From Isoetes taiwanensis (taxonomy: Eukaryota; Streptophyta; Lycopodiopsida; Isoetales; Isoetaceae): DNA of 64,000 nt. Positions 10,769-22,880 of the stretch are shown piece by piece. Position 1 is the first letter of the stretch. Every line of letters begins with the position of its first letter. The position numbers and the translations under genes were made by a program. The stretch covers positions 8,824,323 to 8,888,322 of the forward strand of contig JAJEKV010000060.1 of NCBI GenBank assembly GCA_021234155.1, in the 5' to 3' direction. The notes beneath the pieces were generated by a model, which searched no databases, was not told the DNA's origin, and worked only from the letters and a program-made list of their open reading frames with translations.

Positions 10769-12279
10769 TGTGGCGTTCCAGCCAAAGATTATCACGGTCC
10801 CGGGGCGTATCTTGTCTTTGCCGCCATCGCAGCATTACCGCCCCCCAATCGGCGTAATACGCCGGCGTGTACCCAAGCAAAGGCCCCTAGGGGCAGCTTG
10901 CAATGGTGCACACACTTAGCAATGTGCGCACTTTTAGACCTTTAACCCATTAAAGGTAGACCAAGGGTCATGGAAACCCTAAACCTAACCCGATAGCCTA
11001 CATAAGGCACCAAACCCTAACTTTCCCTTTTAAGCCCACCGACCTTCCGAGCTCCGGTTTCGCTGAGGAGTCAATTCCAACTCCCACGATCTGTCCGCGG
11101 CGCCCCCAGCTTGTCGGTCGTCCTCCCGGCTTAGCATTTCGAGCGCGAACGAGACATGGACACCTTTGGATCGAGAGGAGTGAACCAGGGATCAGGTATT
11201 TAGTCGATTGAATAGCCTAAACCTTATTCCAGCCTTCGAACCAGTAGGTTTAGCCTATTAAATCACCCCTAGTAGCCAAGCAGATCCCGAGATTGACTCT
11301 AACTAAAGAACCTAACTCTATGTATGATATAGATTAGTTCTTATTCTTTAGTTCTATGATGATGTGATGGACGGATGAATTCTGTGAACTCACTGTATTG
11401 GGAAGGGGGGTAGAGACTTGAAGCTTAGTAGATGATGCTCCTAGATAGTCCCTCTTAGTGCATTACTAGATTTCGGCCTGTGTACAAGAACCCCACCTGG
11501 TTGTGGGTGAAGGGGCCAGACTGGCTTAGAATGAGGTTCGTGTTCTGACCCTTGACCGATCCCTATGGTGTGTTAGTGCTACCGGGGATCAGAGTGACTA
11601 GGTCTAATGGCTTGCCACTGAGTGTGGGTAAGGCATGGGCTCGACACCCGTGGGGTGGAGTTCACCTTCCAGTGGGTTCAGTCGAATAAGGGCAGTGGCC
11701 CTCTAGTCACCTTGGGTCAGCATGTAGATCTCTGGAGGGAGTGATCCCTACCTGCCCCATCGGGACTGGGGAGATGTAACCCAGGAATAGCCCCTTTGGC
11801 TATGCACCCGGCGGGCTACAGTCAGGTCCCAACACTTTTCAACCTACTCTGCAAAGTGTGCACAGGAGGGGCGGATGGAGTGGACAACCCTAAGCCATGT
11901 TCTTATGCCAGCCCAATCCATTGTCATGATTCTGTCTGCACTGAACTCTGGAGACCTAAGCTTGTCAGTCACCCCCTGGAGTCTGAGCCTTGGGTAGGAA
12001 CTTCCTTTGTATTGTGCTGATCTTTGTCTATGCAGATGTTGATGTGCCACCCTTCGAGGTGGATATATGATGTTATGTTACTGACGTATGTTTACGCTTC
12101 CGCAGCTAGGTAGGCCCTGAGGGAGACGGGGTAAAATGACCCCTTCACTCTTCCCACTATGGACTCTAGACGGTTACCGTGATATGTGGAGGGCCCCACC
12201 CTCGATGTGGAGCTGGTGCGGGGGATGAACTCCTATTTGTATACGGTGCGGGCATCGTATATGAGTAGGGGACGTCACA
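10769..12279 (+). repeat. 3' LTR (full length, 1511 bp)
   Basis: It starts TGTGGCGT (one substitution from the 5' LTR) and ends ACGTCACA, followed by the AATAT target duplication. It carries the roughly 640 bp missing from the 5' copy (about 11634-12271). A CTACATAAGG string about 225 bp in is a possible TATA region, but this was not resolved. Confidence 0.93.
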
Positions 12280-12284
12280 AATAT

Positions 12285-12933
12285 GAATAAATTGTTGCTG
12301 GTTGCATACTCAACTCCAGGAATCGCAAGAACACTACATGAATGGGGTTAAAGAATACGTGGATTCCACAGAAGTCTTCCAGCGTGATAGGGGTTGTCCT
12401 TAAGGCCAAATTTGTCTAAGCATAATTTAGAAGGTCAGGCGAATAATAGAGTTGCAAGATTAGTTATGTTGGCGAATCAATCTTGTTAATTTGAAAGTAT
12501 CCGGTGTGGCAGAAAAGTTTTTTGGATTTTTTTTAACTTCATTTTCTAAGATTGTTGTTTTTTTTGGGTGGCCTAATGTTTTACCGTTGTTCCAAAAATC
12601 GGGTTCAATGGTCTTCGAAGATCCAAAAATCGTAGAGTCTGCGCTAGGGTTTTTGTTCTTGGATTTCCACAAGGAACCCACATGCAACACCGTGGCATCC
12701 ATGAAGATATCTTCCTGCTCTTATGAAATTACAATAACTCCGGGCATACGGTGATGATCCGATCACCAGATTCAGGATTTTCATGGATGTTTGGCATCTG
12801 CCTTCAGTCTACAATTTCAGTGCCAAGATGCATCGATTGCTCAAGATCGGTTTTCCTTTTCTTCCATCTTACCTTTTAACAGAGATCTACAGGTGAGAGT
12901 TTGATTTTTTTTTTTATTTCAAATGTGAATATC
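12285..12933. other. No gene recognised; continuation of the pre-insertion locus
   Basis: Once the 9.8 kb element is removed, this sequence directly follows position 2473. Two overlapping antisense frames of 80-87 codons near 12460-12754 show no recognisable motif. Confidence 0.4.
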
Positions 12934-13124
12934 TAGCATAATAACAGGGGGTTACTTTTAGATTTTTATACGTTTTTTCACATGGTTTTTCTATGATTTC
13001 ATTGTTGTATTCGTTGAGGTGTACTAAATAGTATTTCTAGAGTGCACCCTTTATGGGCCGTTGATTTTCGTTGGTTGGAACAATCCGAGGGTTGTTGTCT
13101 TTCTCTGCATGTCTTTGTGCATGA

Positions 13125-13245
13125 ACACTGCGCATGTGTATGCATGTGCATGTGCACGTGCATGTGCATGTGTATGCATGTGCATGTGTACTGTGCATGT
13201 GCAAGTGCAAGTTCATGTGTGTGTGCATGTGTGCATGCGCATGTG
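13125..13245. repeat. TGCATG/TG-rich microsatellite
   Basis: An irregular run of TGCATG, TGTGCA and TGCACG units of about 120 bp. The Cys/Met/His-rich frames that cross it are an artefact of the repeat. Confidence 0.9.
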
Positions 13246-13794
13246 TACTTGCCCTCTTGGATTCTTGTTGCCGGAGTGGATTTTTGCTACCACGATGTGG
13301 ATTTTTTGCTCACACTTACAAAGGTATTTGTTTTTTAATGTTTCTTCAGTTAGCATAACGGTTTTTTTACAAGGTATTGTTTTCCTGGTTCTACAATGTA
13401 GTGCTGCAAAACTCGCCTTTGTCTCCTTCCCTTTAGCTATTCTAAGATTTGCTGCAGATTCAAAAAGAGTTTAGAGTTTAGGCCCTCTGTTTGCTTTCAA
13501 CTCTTGGATATTCCCCGGTCCAGTTTGGATTGTTCATAGCAGCCACATTTAGCTTCAATCAACAAACGGATTCTTGTGCACACAACATGCGGATTATTCC
13601 ACGCCCTTTTCTCAATCATGCATTAGTCAAACAAAGGGCCACAAGAATGCATTTATATTGTAGGTTTGGAACTTTAATCGAACCAGAAAGTGAATCATGC
13701 ATTATCTTTAAGCTAGAGATGGACCATCCAAAATCACATGGATTGTTAGACAATAGTTTCATTGTGAAAGAGGAATAGCTGTAGCTGAAGTAAC

Positions 13795-13816
13795 AATATC
13801 TAGCATAATAACAGGG
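13795..13816 (+). repeat. Extra exact copy of the TIR element's outer end
   Basis: A 22-bp string containing TAGCATAATAACAGGG, including six bases outside the presumed terminus, is identical to 12928-12949. It lies inside the TIR element 867 bp from its left end. Confidence 0.85.
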
Positions 13817-14343
13817 CAAGCTAACAGAGCAAGCTTGCTTCAAAACCTCTACCCTTGATCTTGCTTCACCGACCGTTACAGGAGACCTACTCCACATCAC
13901 CAAACTGGCTGATTCTCTTCACTTGTTAAACCAAAGCCAGGCAACCCGTGAGAAAGTATTACTGGTTCTTTATGAACCTCACCAATTGTTACTGCAGATA
14001 ACGTTGATGTTCATGCAATGGTTTGTGAATAAAACATTATTGTAGAGCATATCAATGTCAAAAGCTTTTATTTGATTCAATTTTATTTCGCAGGAACATA
14101 AATGGTAAATAAATTTGCTATTTTGGGTTGTTCATCCTCACTAGAAAATGCAGAGAGTTTGTGGTGTAATTAGATTACAAGTGTTTCTCGTGGTATTACA
14201 TGCATAAGTGTTAAAGTTGGTACGTGAAGTTATGCCATCCTTAATGCCCAAAGGCCTTTATTAGGGCCCGAAGGGCCCAAATTTTTTTTAGTAATATATA
14301 GCATAATAATAACCAACACATCACTACAATCAACATTAATTAA

Positions 14344-15230
14344 CACAAACCATTACATCCAATATATTTAAATTAACATCCCCCTAAAACCCCCTTTGGT
14401 TTGGGTGCATATTCACACGGGGGGTTACATAGGGCAGCGAGAGCCCCTAAAAACTTGCAATACATGTACAAAATTAACACCATTAAGTACATTCCCTTAA
14501 ACCTTATAGTATTTTGCAAAACTCAATATACAGTATACAAAAACTTGTACATGCATACCCCACAAACGAGGATCGCTATGTACGGTCCAGATCAAGGAAT
14601 ATAGGGCAAATATGCCTATCCGACAGCTCTCGATGCCTGGAGTAACCCCCCGTGTGAATATGCACCCAAACCAAAGGGGGTTTTAGGGGGATTTTAATTT
14701 AAATGTGTTAGACCCAATGGTTGTGTTAATTAATGTCAATGGTAGTTATGTGTTGGTTGGTTATGTCAATGGTTGTTATGTATTGGTTGTTATGTGTTGG
14801 GGGATTTAATTTTTATATGTTGGATGTTAATGGTTTGTGTTGCATGTTCACCCCTTATTCCTTAATCTACACCGTACGTAAAGTTCCTCGTTTGTGGGGT
14901 ATGCAAGTACAAAATTTGCTATACTGTATAACAAGATTCGCAAAATACTATAAGATTTCAAGCGGAATACTATATGGTGTCGATTTTGTACGTGCAAAAT
15001 ATAATTATGAGGGCTCGCTGCCCCTACGTCACCCCCCGTGTGAATATGCACCCAAACCAAAGGGGGTTTAAGGGGGATTTTAATTTAAATGTGTTAGACC
15101 CAATGGTTGTGTTAATTAATGTCAATGGTAGTTATGTGTTGGTTGGTTATGTCAATGGTTGTTATGTATTGGTTGTTATGTGTTGGGGGATTTAATTTTT
15201 ATATGTTGGATGTTAATGGTTTGTGTTGCA
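14344..15230. mobile_element. Nested foldback element with duplicated arm
   Basis: The layout is A-B-A'-B'-A'. Arm A (about 14344-14425, with CCCCCTTTGGTTTGGGTGCA and TATTCACACGGGGGG) has its inverted complement in both 14645-14844 and 15031-15230. These last two are 200-bp direct copies, and I count a single difference between them. Segment B (about 14425-14600, with CATACCCCACAAACGAGG) recurs inverted at about 14863-15030 at roughly three-quarters identity by eye. GGCCC-type sequences next to T/A runs at about 14250-14290 and 15230-15275 may be the true outer ends. No coding capacity. Confidence 0.75.
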
Positions 15231-15915
15231 AAATTTTTTTTTTTTTTGCTTCGGGGCCTTTAGGGACGCCACCCCCAAAGTGACAAAAATTTTAGAATTT
15301 AAACCCAAAAAAAAAACTAGAATTCATTTGAGGCTTTATCACTGTGTAGCTTTTGAATTTCATCACAATAAAACAAATAGAACATAAATAAAAGTTACCA
15401 TAAAGATAGAGCAGATTGATCCCATTATTCTGAAAGTCATAAAGTTTGCAACACCCATACACAAACATTTTTCAACTGGAATTTAACAGCAGCCTTTGGC
15501 CTCCATGGATTCTTGTGGTGAGAAACCAAAGTGGGAAACTTTTCTGCTTGTTAGCACAAGGATCTAGAAGCCTTGGAATTTGCTTAATAACTGCCTCAAA
15601 ATCTAAAAATGCATGGTAATTTTTTGCAAGCTTCATTCGGAATGAGCCATAAAACAATATCCAATAAGCGCAATCCTCAGATTAATCACCTGGTAGGATG
15701 TGAAAGCCTACCAAACCCGGCCGAAAAATTGCTGTTTTAGCATAGATAACTTAACCAAACATATCCATATCATACACTATCAAAAAGATCTCGGAGAGAG
15801 CTTTCCAACGCAATAAAAATCATCTCAAACAGAGCTCTGGATCAAGAGTTATGATAAGAAATGTGTTGCCGGCGGGGAAACTGCATTGCATGCGCCCTTC
15901 AAGCCCTTCATGTGT

Positions 15916-16034
15916 CCATTATGCATCACACACACAAAAAGAGGGCTTTTGTTGTGAGCCATTGGTTGTTGACCATTATGCACCACACGCATAAAAAAAA
16001 GGGCTTTTGTTGTGAGCCATTGGTTGTTGACCAT
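15916..16034. repeat. Two tandem ~58-bp units
   Basis: Each unit runs CCATTATGCAYCACACRC, an A-run, GGGCTTTTGTTGTGAGCC and ATTGGTTGTTGA. The units follow each other directly and sit just inside the right terminal inverted repeat. Confidence 0.8.
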
Positions 16035-16183
16035 TGGAAAAAAAAGGCTAAAAACAATGGCTCAGAAATGGTGCACTCTAGATGTACGCATTAGTACATC
16101 CATTTGAATACATCACGAAATCATAGGAAAACCTTAGTGAAAAGCGTACAAAAACACAAAGAAAACCCCCTGTTATTATGCTA

Positions 16184-19100
16184 CATATTAATGTTGATTG
16201 TAGTGATGTGTTTTAAGATTTTAAGCTTTTGTAGTTATTCTACATTGAAAGGAAGATAGTTCTACTTTGCAAATAGATTCGGCAGCGGCAACAATGGCAA
16301 AAACCATCTCTTTCTGCATTCCAGCCTTACACTATGTTGTATCCATGCTTTTTTGTGTTCACATGAGCGTGCTTCATATTCCTTACTAAGCTTGCTTCTT
16401 CAATGCAAGTATGAAGACTCTTATTTTTCATGAGGGTTTAGTTTGCCCATGGACTGCACCATTAGAGACCAAGATCAATCTAGCTGTGGCGAAGGCCAGA
16501 AACACAAGCAATGATATAAAGGCAGGTCTCTGCACTATGATTAGGGTAAATTTATGCCATGATGTTGCATTTCGTTTCCTTTACAGAGGCATAAACCCAA
16601 TGTATACTATTTATTATTGCTATGAATTTTATCTGTTTTGTTTTAGAATAGATGTATGTTTTGAGGGTTGCTAAATCCATGTCAAACTTTTATTTTTCAA
16701 CTCATTTACAGTATTTGCTGAGAGATACAAAGAACTATTCTTGCATTTATTCCTTTATGCCTAACAAGCACCTAACTTTTCTATTAATGAATTTTGCCAT
16801 GTGCATATATCTGTAAGGAATCTCATCTGGCAGCTTATAAATTATCGAGTTGGCACTCTTCTGAAAATGCAAATTTCTCATGCTGATCATTCCAGAAGTG
16901 CGAGAAGATTGTGTCTAATGGTCTGCGTACTCTTTGCGTATGCATAATATGTCAAGCTTGAAGCTGATGATATGCTACCTCTAGGCTTAGAATGTCGAGC
17001 TAGAGTGAAGTATGGAAGGCCAGGTTAACTCTTAGAGAATGGTGACTCTACAATCTAAAACTGGAAAATGTGCAGATGATTTTCACCATCTTTTAGACCC
17101 TGTTTATTCTCCTCTGATGCAGGCACTAGAGCTTAACATATTCTCCTCTCATGCAGGTACTGGAGCTTAACATCAATAACATATTCATCAAAAGTCGTAA
17201 CGAAATATTGGCTTTGGCAGCGTGAATGCACCGCGACATAACATTGCTGGACAGAAATTTAGCTCTTCTTTTGTTGTCTCAATTACTGCATGTGCACATA
17301 TTACATGGGTCATGATTCTTCAAGGTTAAGTACCTTCTTTGACAATGAACTTCTATAATGATGAACGTACATCTCTTATGCAAGGAAGATAGTTTTAAAG
17401 TCATATCTTCGAGATGAAGATGGATGCAAACATTCTTACGGAAGCAGGAGATGCTCAGGCTTATGCAACTTTTCTGGATATCAAAACATAAATCTTCTGC
17501 ATGTAAGTTTTGTTAAGACAAGAATATATTGATGGAGGGTGTTATTCAGTTTTTGCAGTCCTTAAGGATATTCTTGAGCCTATGTAACTTTTCTAGATAT
17601 AAAAAAATGGAATCATCTGCAAGTAAGCATGATGATTATAGTATCAAGACAGGAATGTATCCTTAGCATTGTTGTTGTTCATTCTTTGCAGCTCTTATAA
17701 ATGCTCTTATGAATGTTAAAGGAATTTTGTTAAGACAAGGAACATATTAGGTATCAGTCAGACCAATGCTAGCCACTCAATTCGTATATCATTATTATTT
17801 CTTTTCTTCTCCATTCTACTATTGTATTAAAACTGCCATTTACTAACAACAAGGCAGTGGAATAAATATCTGACAGTAAGGCTGCATCATAGCAAAATAT
17901 ACACAGGTCTGATCAGGCATAAAATGGACAGATAAGAAGGTAGATATATAAAATGGTAATGATGGAGAATTCATTGAGGGTGGTATTCTTTATCTCGAAG
18001 AGAACTTGATGGTATGTCAACTCTGTAACAAAATTATCCATTCTGCACAGCAAAAGATCTCTAGATCTTATGGGTTAGAATCATCTCCAATTTACTTATG
18101 GGCTTGATGAAATCTCACCTCCTTAAAGAGCTTAGTTTTGTGTTGCAGCAGCTAAAACAATATGCTGTTTCAAGACATATGGCAGAAAAACACACACAGT
18201 TCAATTCTCTATGTTTAAAATGACAGAAAATCTATCAGAAGCAAAACCTTGAACACTTGAAAGCTAATAATGAATGTGTTAAGAAGATGCCCAGAAGATG
18301 AAGATTCTGGAATGAAACGTACCTTGGAAGACCACAAGCTGAGAGATGTGAAGTGAGGCAGGGAAGACTTACTCCCATGAGTTGGAGGGATTGGTATAAC
18401 AAATAGATGCAAGCCCTATGAAAATGACGCTAGGCCACCCGATCCAGCTTCTGCAAACTTGAAATCAGCTACCCAAGTATGAAAATTTATTCCATCTTCA
18501 TGAAGACTTATTGAGTTGATTCTGTACATGGGATTAAATTGGCATGGTATAATTAGCAGGGATATTAACGGTGTATGTGTTAATAGAATGCCAAGCTATC
18601 TGGGATCATCAAGTACCAGCAAGAAGGGCTATAGTGTAAGTCGTCAAAAATATGCAGGTGCACATGGATGAGAAACTGAAATTTATGAACATTACTGGAG
18701 CTTGAGGTCCATTTTTATTCAAGAGTGTACATTTCCCTACAAGTTGAGTGTGTATTTAGCAAGTGACTTCTATTTTGTGTCTCTCCAGTCATTTTCCATT
18801 GATTTCTAAGTCCTGCCAGTTCCATTCAACTCTATATTTACATCTCTTAATAATCTAATTTCACATATCTGTGAGAAGTTCATTCTGCTGCCAACGTTCC
18901 AGTTCTTTGCACAAGATCCAGTTTCTGGCTGCCATAAATTTATGCCAAATTAACTTTGTCCCTAACTTTCTAGATATATGCACGTGATCCATTGTCATGG
19001 GCAAGCATCTGAAGAGCAGCTACGAGATGTAAGGTACTTCTAAGGATATCTACTGTCAGGCCTTGATTCATTAATGTTGCTTTCGCTTACATATACAATA

Positions 19101-19958
19101 GGAATTGTTCTAGAATGGCTCTGCTTAAAACTTGCTGCATTTTCAATGGACTGCGAGCTAGAGTTTACCCACGAGTATACTGCGAGCAATATTACCCACT
19201 TGGAGCCCTCAGCAATTGCAAAGATGAAGGATTCTATCAACCAAGCAAAGATTGTCTATGATGAGTAGAGTCTCGTTATTCCGCATGAAGCGATTACTGT
19301 TCTAATCTTTGAGCTTTTAGCTCAACTTATATTTTGGAAGTATTCTCTCCCATTTAACACAAATTTAGGAGAAGTCAGGCTTTAACAATGGAGTAGAGCA
19401 GTGATCACGATCAAGACCTTGCTTTTGTTAAAACAAATGTGCCAATAAAAGTAGGTAGATATTGTTTGTTGTCTAAGTATGAAACATAGAAAGTAGTTTT
19501 TGCAGTTTTGTCTAAGTCACTAAAAAGGTTTGTGTAATGTGTTTCAGATTGCATTTTGTACAGCTTTTCATGGTGGTCTACTTTATATAGGACTTGCTTC
19601 TTTCTCTGATTTGGTGCTATTCAGGAGGTTCCAGTTACTCAAATATTGTTTTGTATCCTTGACAGGTTTGGATTAGTTGTAATTGAGCCAAATGGCTAAT
19701 TAAATGAGATGGCACCATTTCTAGGCCATCCATCCCTTGAATTTCTTTCGCCATCTTGAACTTTTGTGAGATCATATATCATCATGTTTAATTTCTTCCT
19801 GCCAAAGTCCCCAGCAAAATGACTCTTTATGTTTTCATCTACGAGTTTTGCTTCTTGGATCATGTATTATGGAGCTGTGTTCTTGCATATAGAGTAGCTC
19901 TTGCTGTAGACACTAACATGTTTCTGTAGACATTAACATATTGAACGAGAAAGCTGGC
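16184..19958. other. No gene recognised (3.8 kb)
   Basis: All frames are short. I see two partial direct duplications: CTCCTCTGATGCAGG and CTCCTCTCATGCAGG units at about 17111-17171, and a roughly 119-bp unit containing AACTTTTCTGGATAT or AACTTTTCTAGATAT at about 17466 and 17585. A 64-codon frame at 19074-19268 begins hydrophobic and ends KDSINQAKIVYDE; it is unrecognised. Confidence 0.5.
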
Positions 19959-20511
19959 ATTAGAGGAAATTTGAGATCTCATTTCATCCCCATAAGAATC
20001 CTCCAATGGAATGGCTACCCTCTATTAACTGCAATTAATGCAGCACCAACAACTTCATTGCTGTCGTTTTTCCCCAATAACTTGTGATCCACTTGTCAAA
20101 ATGTTGCGGCGTTTGTTGCATTAGATGCGGAATGAAAAGATCTTTCCAATGATATATGGTTATGATGTATTTCAATATGGTCATATGCGTTAACCTTAAA
20201 AAAATAAGATTTTTTGCTTATTTCTTATATATTTATATCGTAAAAGATATATGAATGGGTTATCACTAGATAGATCTTGTGAAGACGAATCCATTGCTAC
20301 AAAAAGGTTTTTGAATCGGAGTTCTGGATCAAAAGTTATAATGAAAAAATGATATACAGAAGTTAGTTGCAGCTGCATTAATTACAGGCTGCCACATAAT
20401 ACTGGAATGAGATATACTGGAGCTCTTCTCTTATTGGACAGTTTAAAAAGCTGACATGGCATTTTAAGCATCCCTTAATGGGACAAAATGTGATCTCATT
20501 TTTCCTCTAAT
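19959..20511. mobile_element. MITE with ~38-bp terminal inverted repeats
   Basis: The left end ATTAGAGGAAATTTGAGATC (19959-) is mirrored at 20474-20511, whose complement reads ATTAGAGGAAAAATGAGATC. Similarity continues through a TTTYRTCCC block. The element is 553 bp, has no ORF and is flanked by or contains TA at each end, which would fit a Stowaway or mariner-like MITE. Confidence 0.7.
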
Positions 20512-21328
20512 GTCTAGATGTACCGGCTACAGTTTTGGTCTTCTTCAAAATTCAGGCAGGTTTTTCCAATCCAGTTCTTTTTAATTCGTCTATTCTTTCT
20601 CCTTAGATTTAGAATTTGCTATGCAATGGCCGATTGCTTTTCCGAGTTGTATTATATGCAGGTGTGGCCATCAATTTAGTTGGGCACTTAGAGAACGTAA
20701 GTTGGATGCTCAAAACCACAATGAAAGAATCATACATACTGTTAAATTTGTGTTAAATTGTGTCTGGGGATTTGATGGTGACAATTTGATTTTTCCCAAA
20801 ATGTCGGTAGAAGCGAATGAGGCCAGCTTTCTTTTTAGCTGTTTACAATAGCTTCGTCTATGTTGGCTAAGACGGAAACGACTCCAGACGTAACGGTTCA
20901 GGATTTCCGGTAGGCTGCTATTGCATTAAGGTTCAGCATTGTGCATGTTCAGCAGATAGGTTCATGTAACTAGGATAAACAGATCCGAAGGTAATGGTTT
21001 TAGAATCTAATACTTCGGTATACTGCGATTGGGCATGATGAAAGGTTCTTTAGGTTTGTCTGGTAGGCTGTTATTGCATTAACATTTATAATTGCGCATG
21101 TTCAACAAGGACATAAGCAATTATATGAATAGATTTTTACATCAAAATGAGTGGACGGTTTGCAGCCACCCAGTTATTAGAATCTGTTTATATATAAATT
21201 TGGTTCATTTCTCGATTTATGCGTCATCCTTGCTCAGGGGCCATGCTAATCTTCTCTGCATCTTTCCAATTTTATCGGATGTTAATTTGAATTATAATTA
21301 ACAGATCTATAATTCTGCCACATAACGT
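20512..21328. other. No gene; diverged direct duplication
   Basis: A block with GGTAGGCTGCTATTGCATTA at about 20910 recurs as GGTAGGCTGTTATTGCATTA at about 21062, each followed by a GCATGTTCA string. No coding signal was recognised. Confidence 0.5.
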
Positions 21329-21688
21329 TGTGCAAAGAACAAAGCACTGCCAGATGCAAAAAGACTACATGCTTACCTTAATAACATGGCCACAAACCTG
21401 AAATTGGTTGTACAAAATAACATTATCATTATGTATGTGAAATGTGGGGAGATAGAAGCTGCTCTAAGAGTTTTCTGTTGAATGGGAGCACAAAACGTCT
21501 TCACATGGATTGCATTGATTGCAGCATAGGCTCAAACTGGAAGGGAATGGAATGCTCTCAATCTGTTTGGTGTAATGCAATTACATGGTGTTAAAGCTAA
21601 TGTAATCATCTTTAGTAGTGCCCTGCGTGTATGTATTGACTTAGAAAACCCTAATTGGAAAAGATGGGTATATGCGAAGGTTCTCTAG
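21329..21688 (+). pseudogene. Pentatricopeptide-repeat (PLS-type) protein fragment
   Basis: The frame reads like one and a half PLS-class PPR units, which in plants are organelle RNA-binding and editing proteins. CAKNKALPDAKRLHAYL matches the L/S boundary where ACxxLxALxxGKxxHAxL is usual. NNIIIMYVKCGEIEAALRVF matches NALIDMYAKCGxIExAxxVF, and VFTWIALIAA.AQTGREWNAL matches VVSWNAMIAGYAQNGxxxEAL. Two in-frame stops break it: TGA after RVFC and TAG after LIAA. No start codon, targeting peptide or flanking repeats are found, and the frame ends at TAG 21686-21688. A processed or truncated, dead copy is the best reading. Confidence 0.85.
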
Positions 21689-22313
21689 CTCTATTGTTTT
21701 AAGTTGTCAAGAATACTAGAAAATTGATATCTTTTATTGGAAATACAAGACTCTTTTAAGTCTTGGCAAGGTCAATGAGCTTGCCGTTGAATTGATATGA
21801 GATATGAAATCATAATCATAATTTATAGAAGTATTTTGGCACTATTGTAGTAATGTAGCTCTATTGTTTTAGATTGTTAGGAAGTTTTAGTGAAACCAAT
21901 CAAGCATTTTAGAAATGTTGTAGAATCATAATTACAAACAAGGTAAAAGACACGCCCATTTTACTTAATATATTTGTTATTGTATAATGGAGCTTACCGA
22001 TAGTAAATTATTACTCCTCCCTCTATTCATACAATTGGAATGGCACGCCCATCTAGCTTTATAATTGTGGCATTATTGCATGAAAACAAAGTTATAGTAA
22101 TTTTAATTAATAAGTTTCTCTGCCTCTATTATAGATGCATTTAATGCATCAACACAATGAACAATGTAGATTGAGAGCATTTAAAAAACTAATATACACT
22201 TCATTAGCTAATTGCCATTTTTCAATCCATAATGCACCTCTTCTCATTTGTATAAAGTAACACATCATTTTATTGTCCATTCCATTTATATAACATTTTA
22301 TTATCCTCTTCTA
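21689..22313. other. No gene recognised
   Basis: AT-rich sequence with no frame of note. It contains a repeated 'CTCTATTGTTTTA' string at about 21690 and 21853. Confidence 0.4.
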
Positions 22314-22880
22314 TCTCTAACATATTATAGAGAGGGTAAGGTAAGTTATCTGTTCAGCTAATGTTGAGAATAAAAAACCCATGACTGAGGTTGTACATCC
22401 GAGGTCAGATGTTTGGCATGTAAGGTCGAGGCCTCCCAATAACTTATAAAATGATGTCAGAATTTGAGATGCTCATTATGTTACTAGAGAGGAGATTTCA
22501 AAGGCATTAGATTTCTTTTTTCTGATAAATATGTCTTTTGGGTCATTATATTGCATCTCGATGCATATGCATGTCCACCATTACTACATGTATATGGATT
22601 GAATTGGTATATGTATATGCAAGAAAATGGGAATGGTTTGTGGTGATGTATTGCAAAATCTAAGGAAGAACAAAAAGAGCATTTTCTTTGCCATTTCTAT
22701 TATACAACAAATCAACACAAAACATGCAATAATTCCCCTCACATTCACATTCACACCTTCCTTCCTTTTTAGCAGCATGTCAAATATAAAAATCGTTATA
22801 CTCTTTATTCTAGCCAACAAATCAAACAACCTTCCTTTCAAATTGTAGTAAAGCCCGGCAACGCCGGGCACCATAACTAG
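22314..22880 (+). mobile_element. Non-autonomous Helitron, 567 bp (candidate)
   Basis: The 3' end shows the Helitron signature: a perfect 7-bp hairpin GCCCGGC-AAC-GCCGGGC (22853-22869), then CTAG at 22877-22880 followed by host T. The best 5' end is TCTCTAACATATTATAGAGA at 22314, preceded by host A, giving the A|T insertion site expected of these rolling-circle elements. No coding region. The 3' end is secure by structure; the 5' end is a best guess. Confidence 0.7.

Larger units (their letters stand above)
2474..12279 (+). mobile_element. Full-length Ty3/gypsy-type LTR retrotransposon
   Basis: Both ends are directly visible. The 5' LTR starts TGTGACGT at 2474 and ends ACGTCACA at 3347. A tRNA-iMet-type primer binding site follows at 3349, a polypurine tract lies at 10756-10768, and the 3' LTR runs from 10769 to 12279. 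The flanking AATAT at 2469-2473 is repeated exactly at 12280-12284, a 5-bp target site duplication as made by retroviral-type integrases. The PPT-LTR junction, AAGGTGGGGAGAA followed by TGT, is the usual form in plant gypsy elements. The internal region is 7.4 kb but holds no frame longer than 218 codons and no protease, reverse transcriptase or integrase motif that I can see. It is therefore either very degraded or a large non-autonomous derivative (LARD-like). Strand is set by the PBS and PPT. Confidence 0.93.
12934..16183. mobile_element. DNA element with ~115-bp terminal inverted repeats
   Basis: The left end TAGCATAATAACAGGGGG (12934-12951) and the right end (complement at 16166-16183) begin a long inverted repeat. 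Both arms then carry a T-rich block, CCTATGATTTC or CTATGATTTC, a GTACTAA stretch and end near CTAGAGTGCACC (13037-13048; complement at 16070-16081). Similarity weakens further inward to about 13080 and 16035. The TA at each outer edge could be a TA target duplication as in Tc1/mariner-like elements, but it may simply be part of the repeat. No transposase is visible inside, so it would be non-autonomous. Confidence 0.75.

Noticed and set aside
13037-13474. Overlapping Cys/Met/His-rich ORFs of up to 137 codons
   Set aside because: They cross a TGCATG microsatellite and have no other sequence support.
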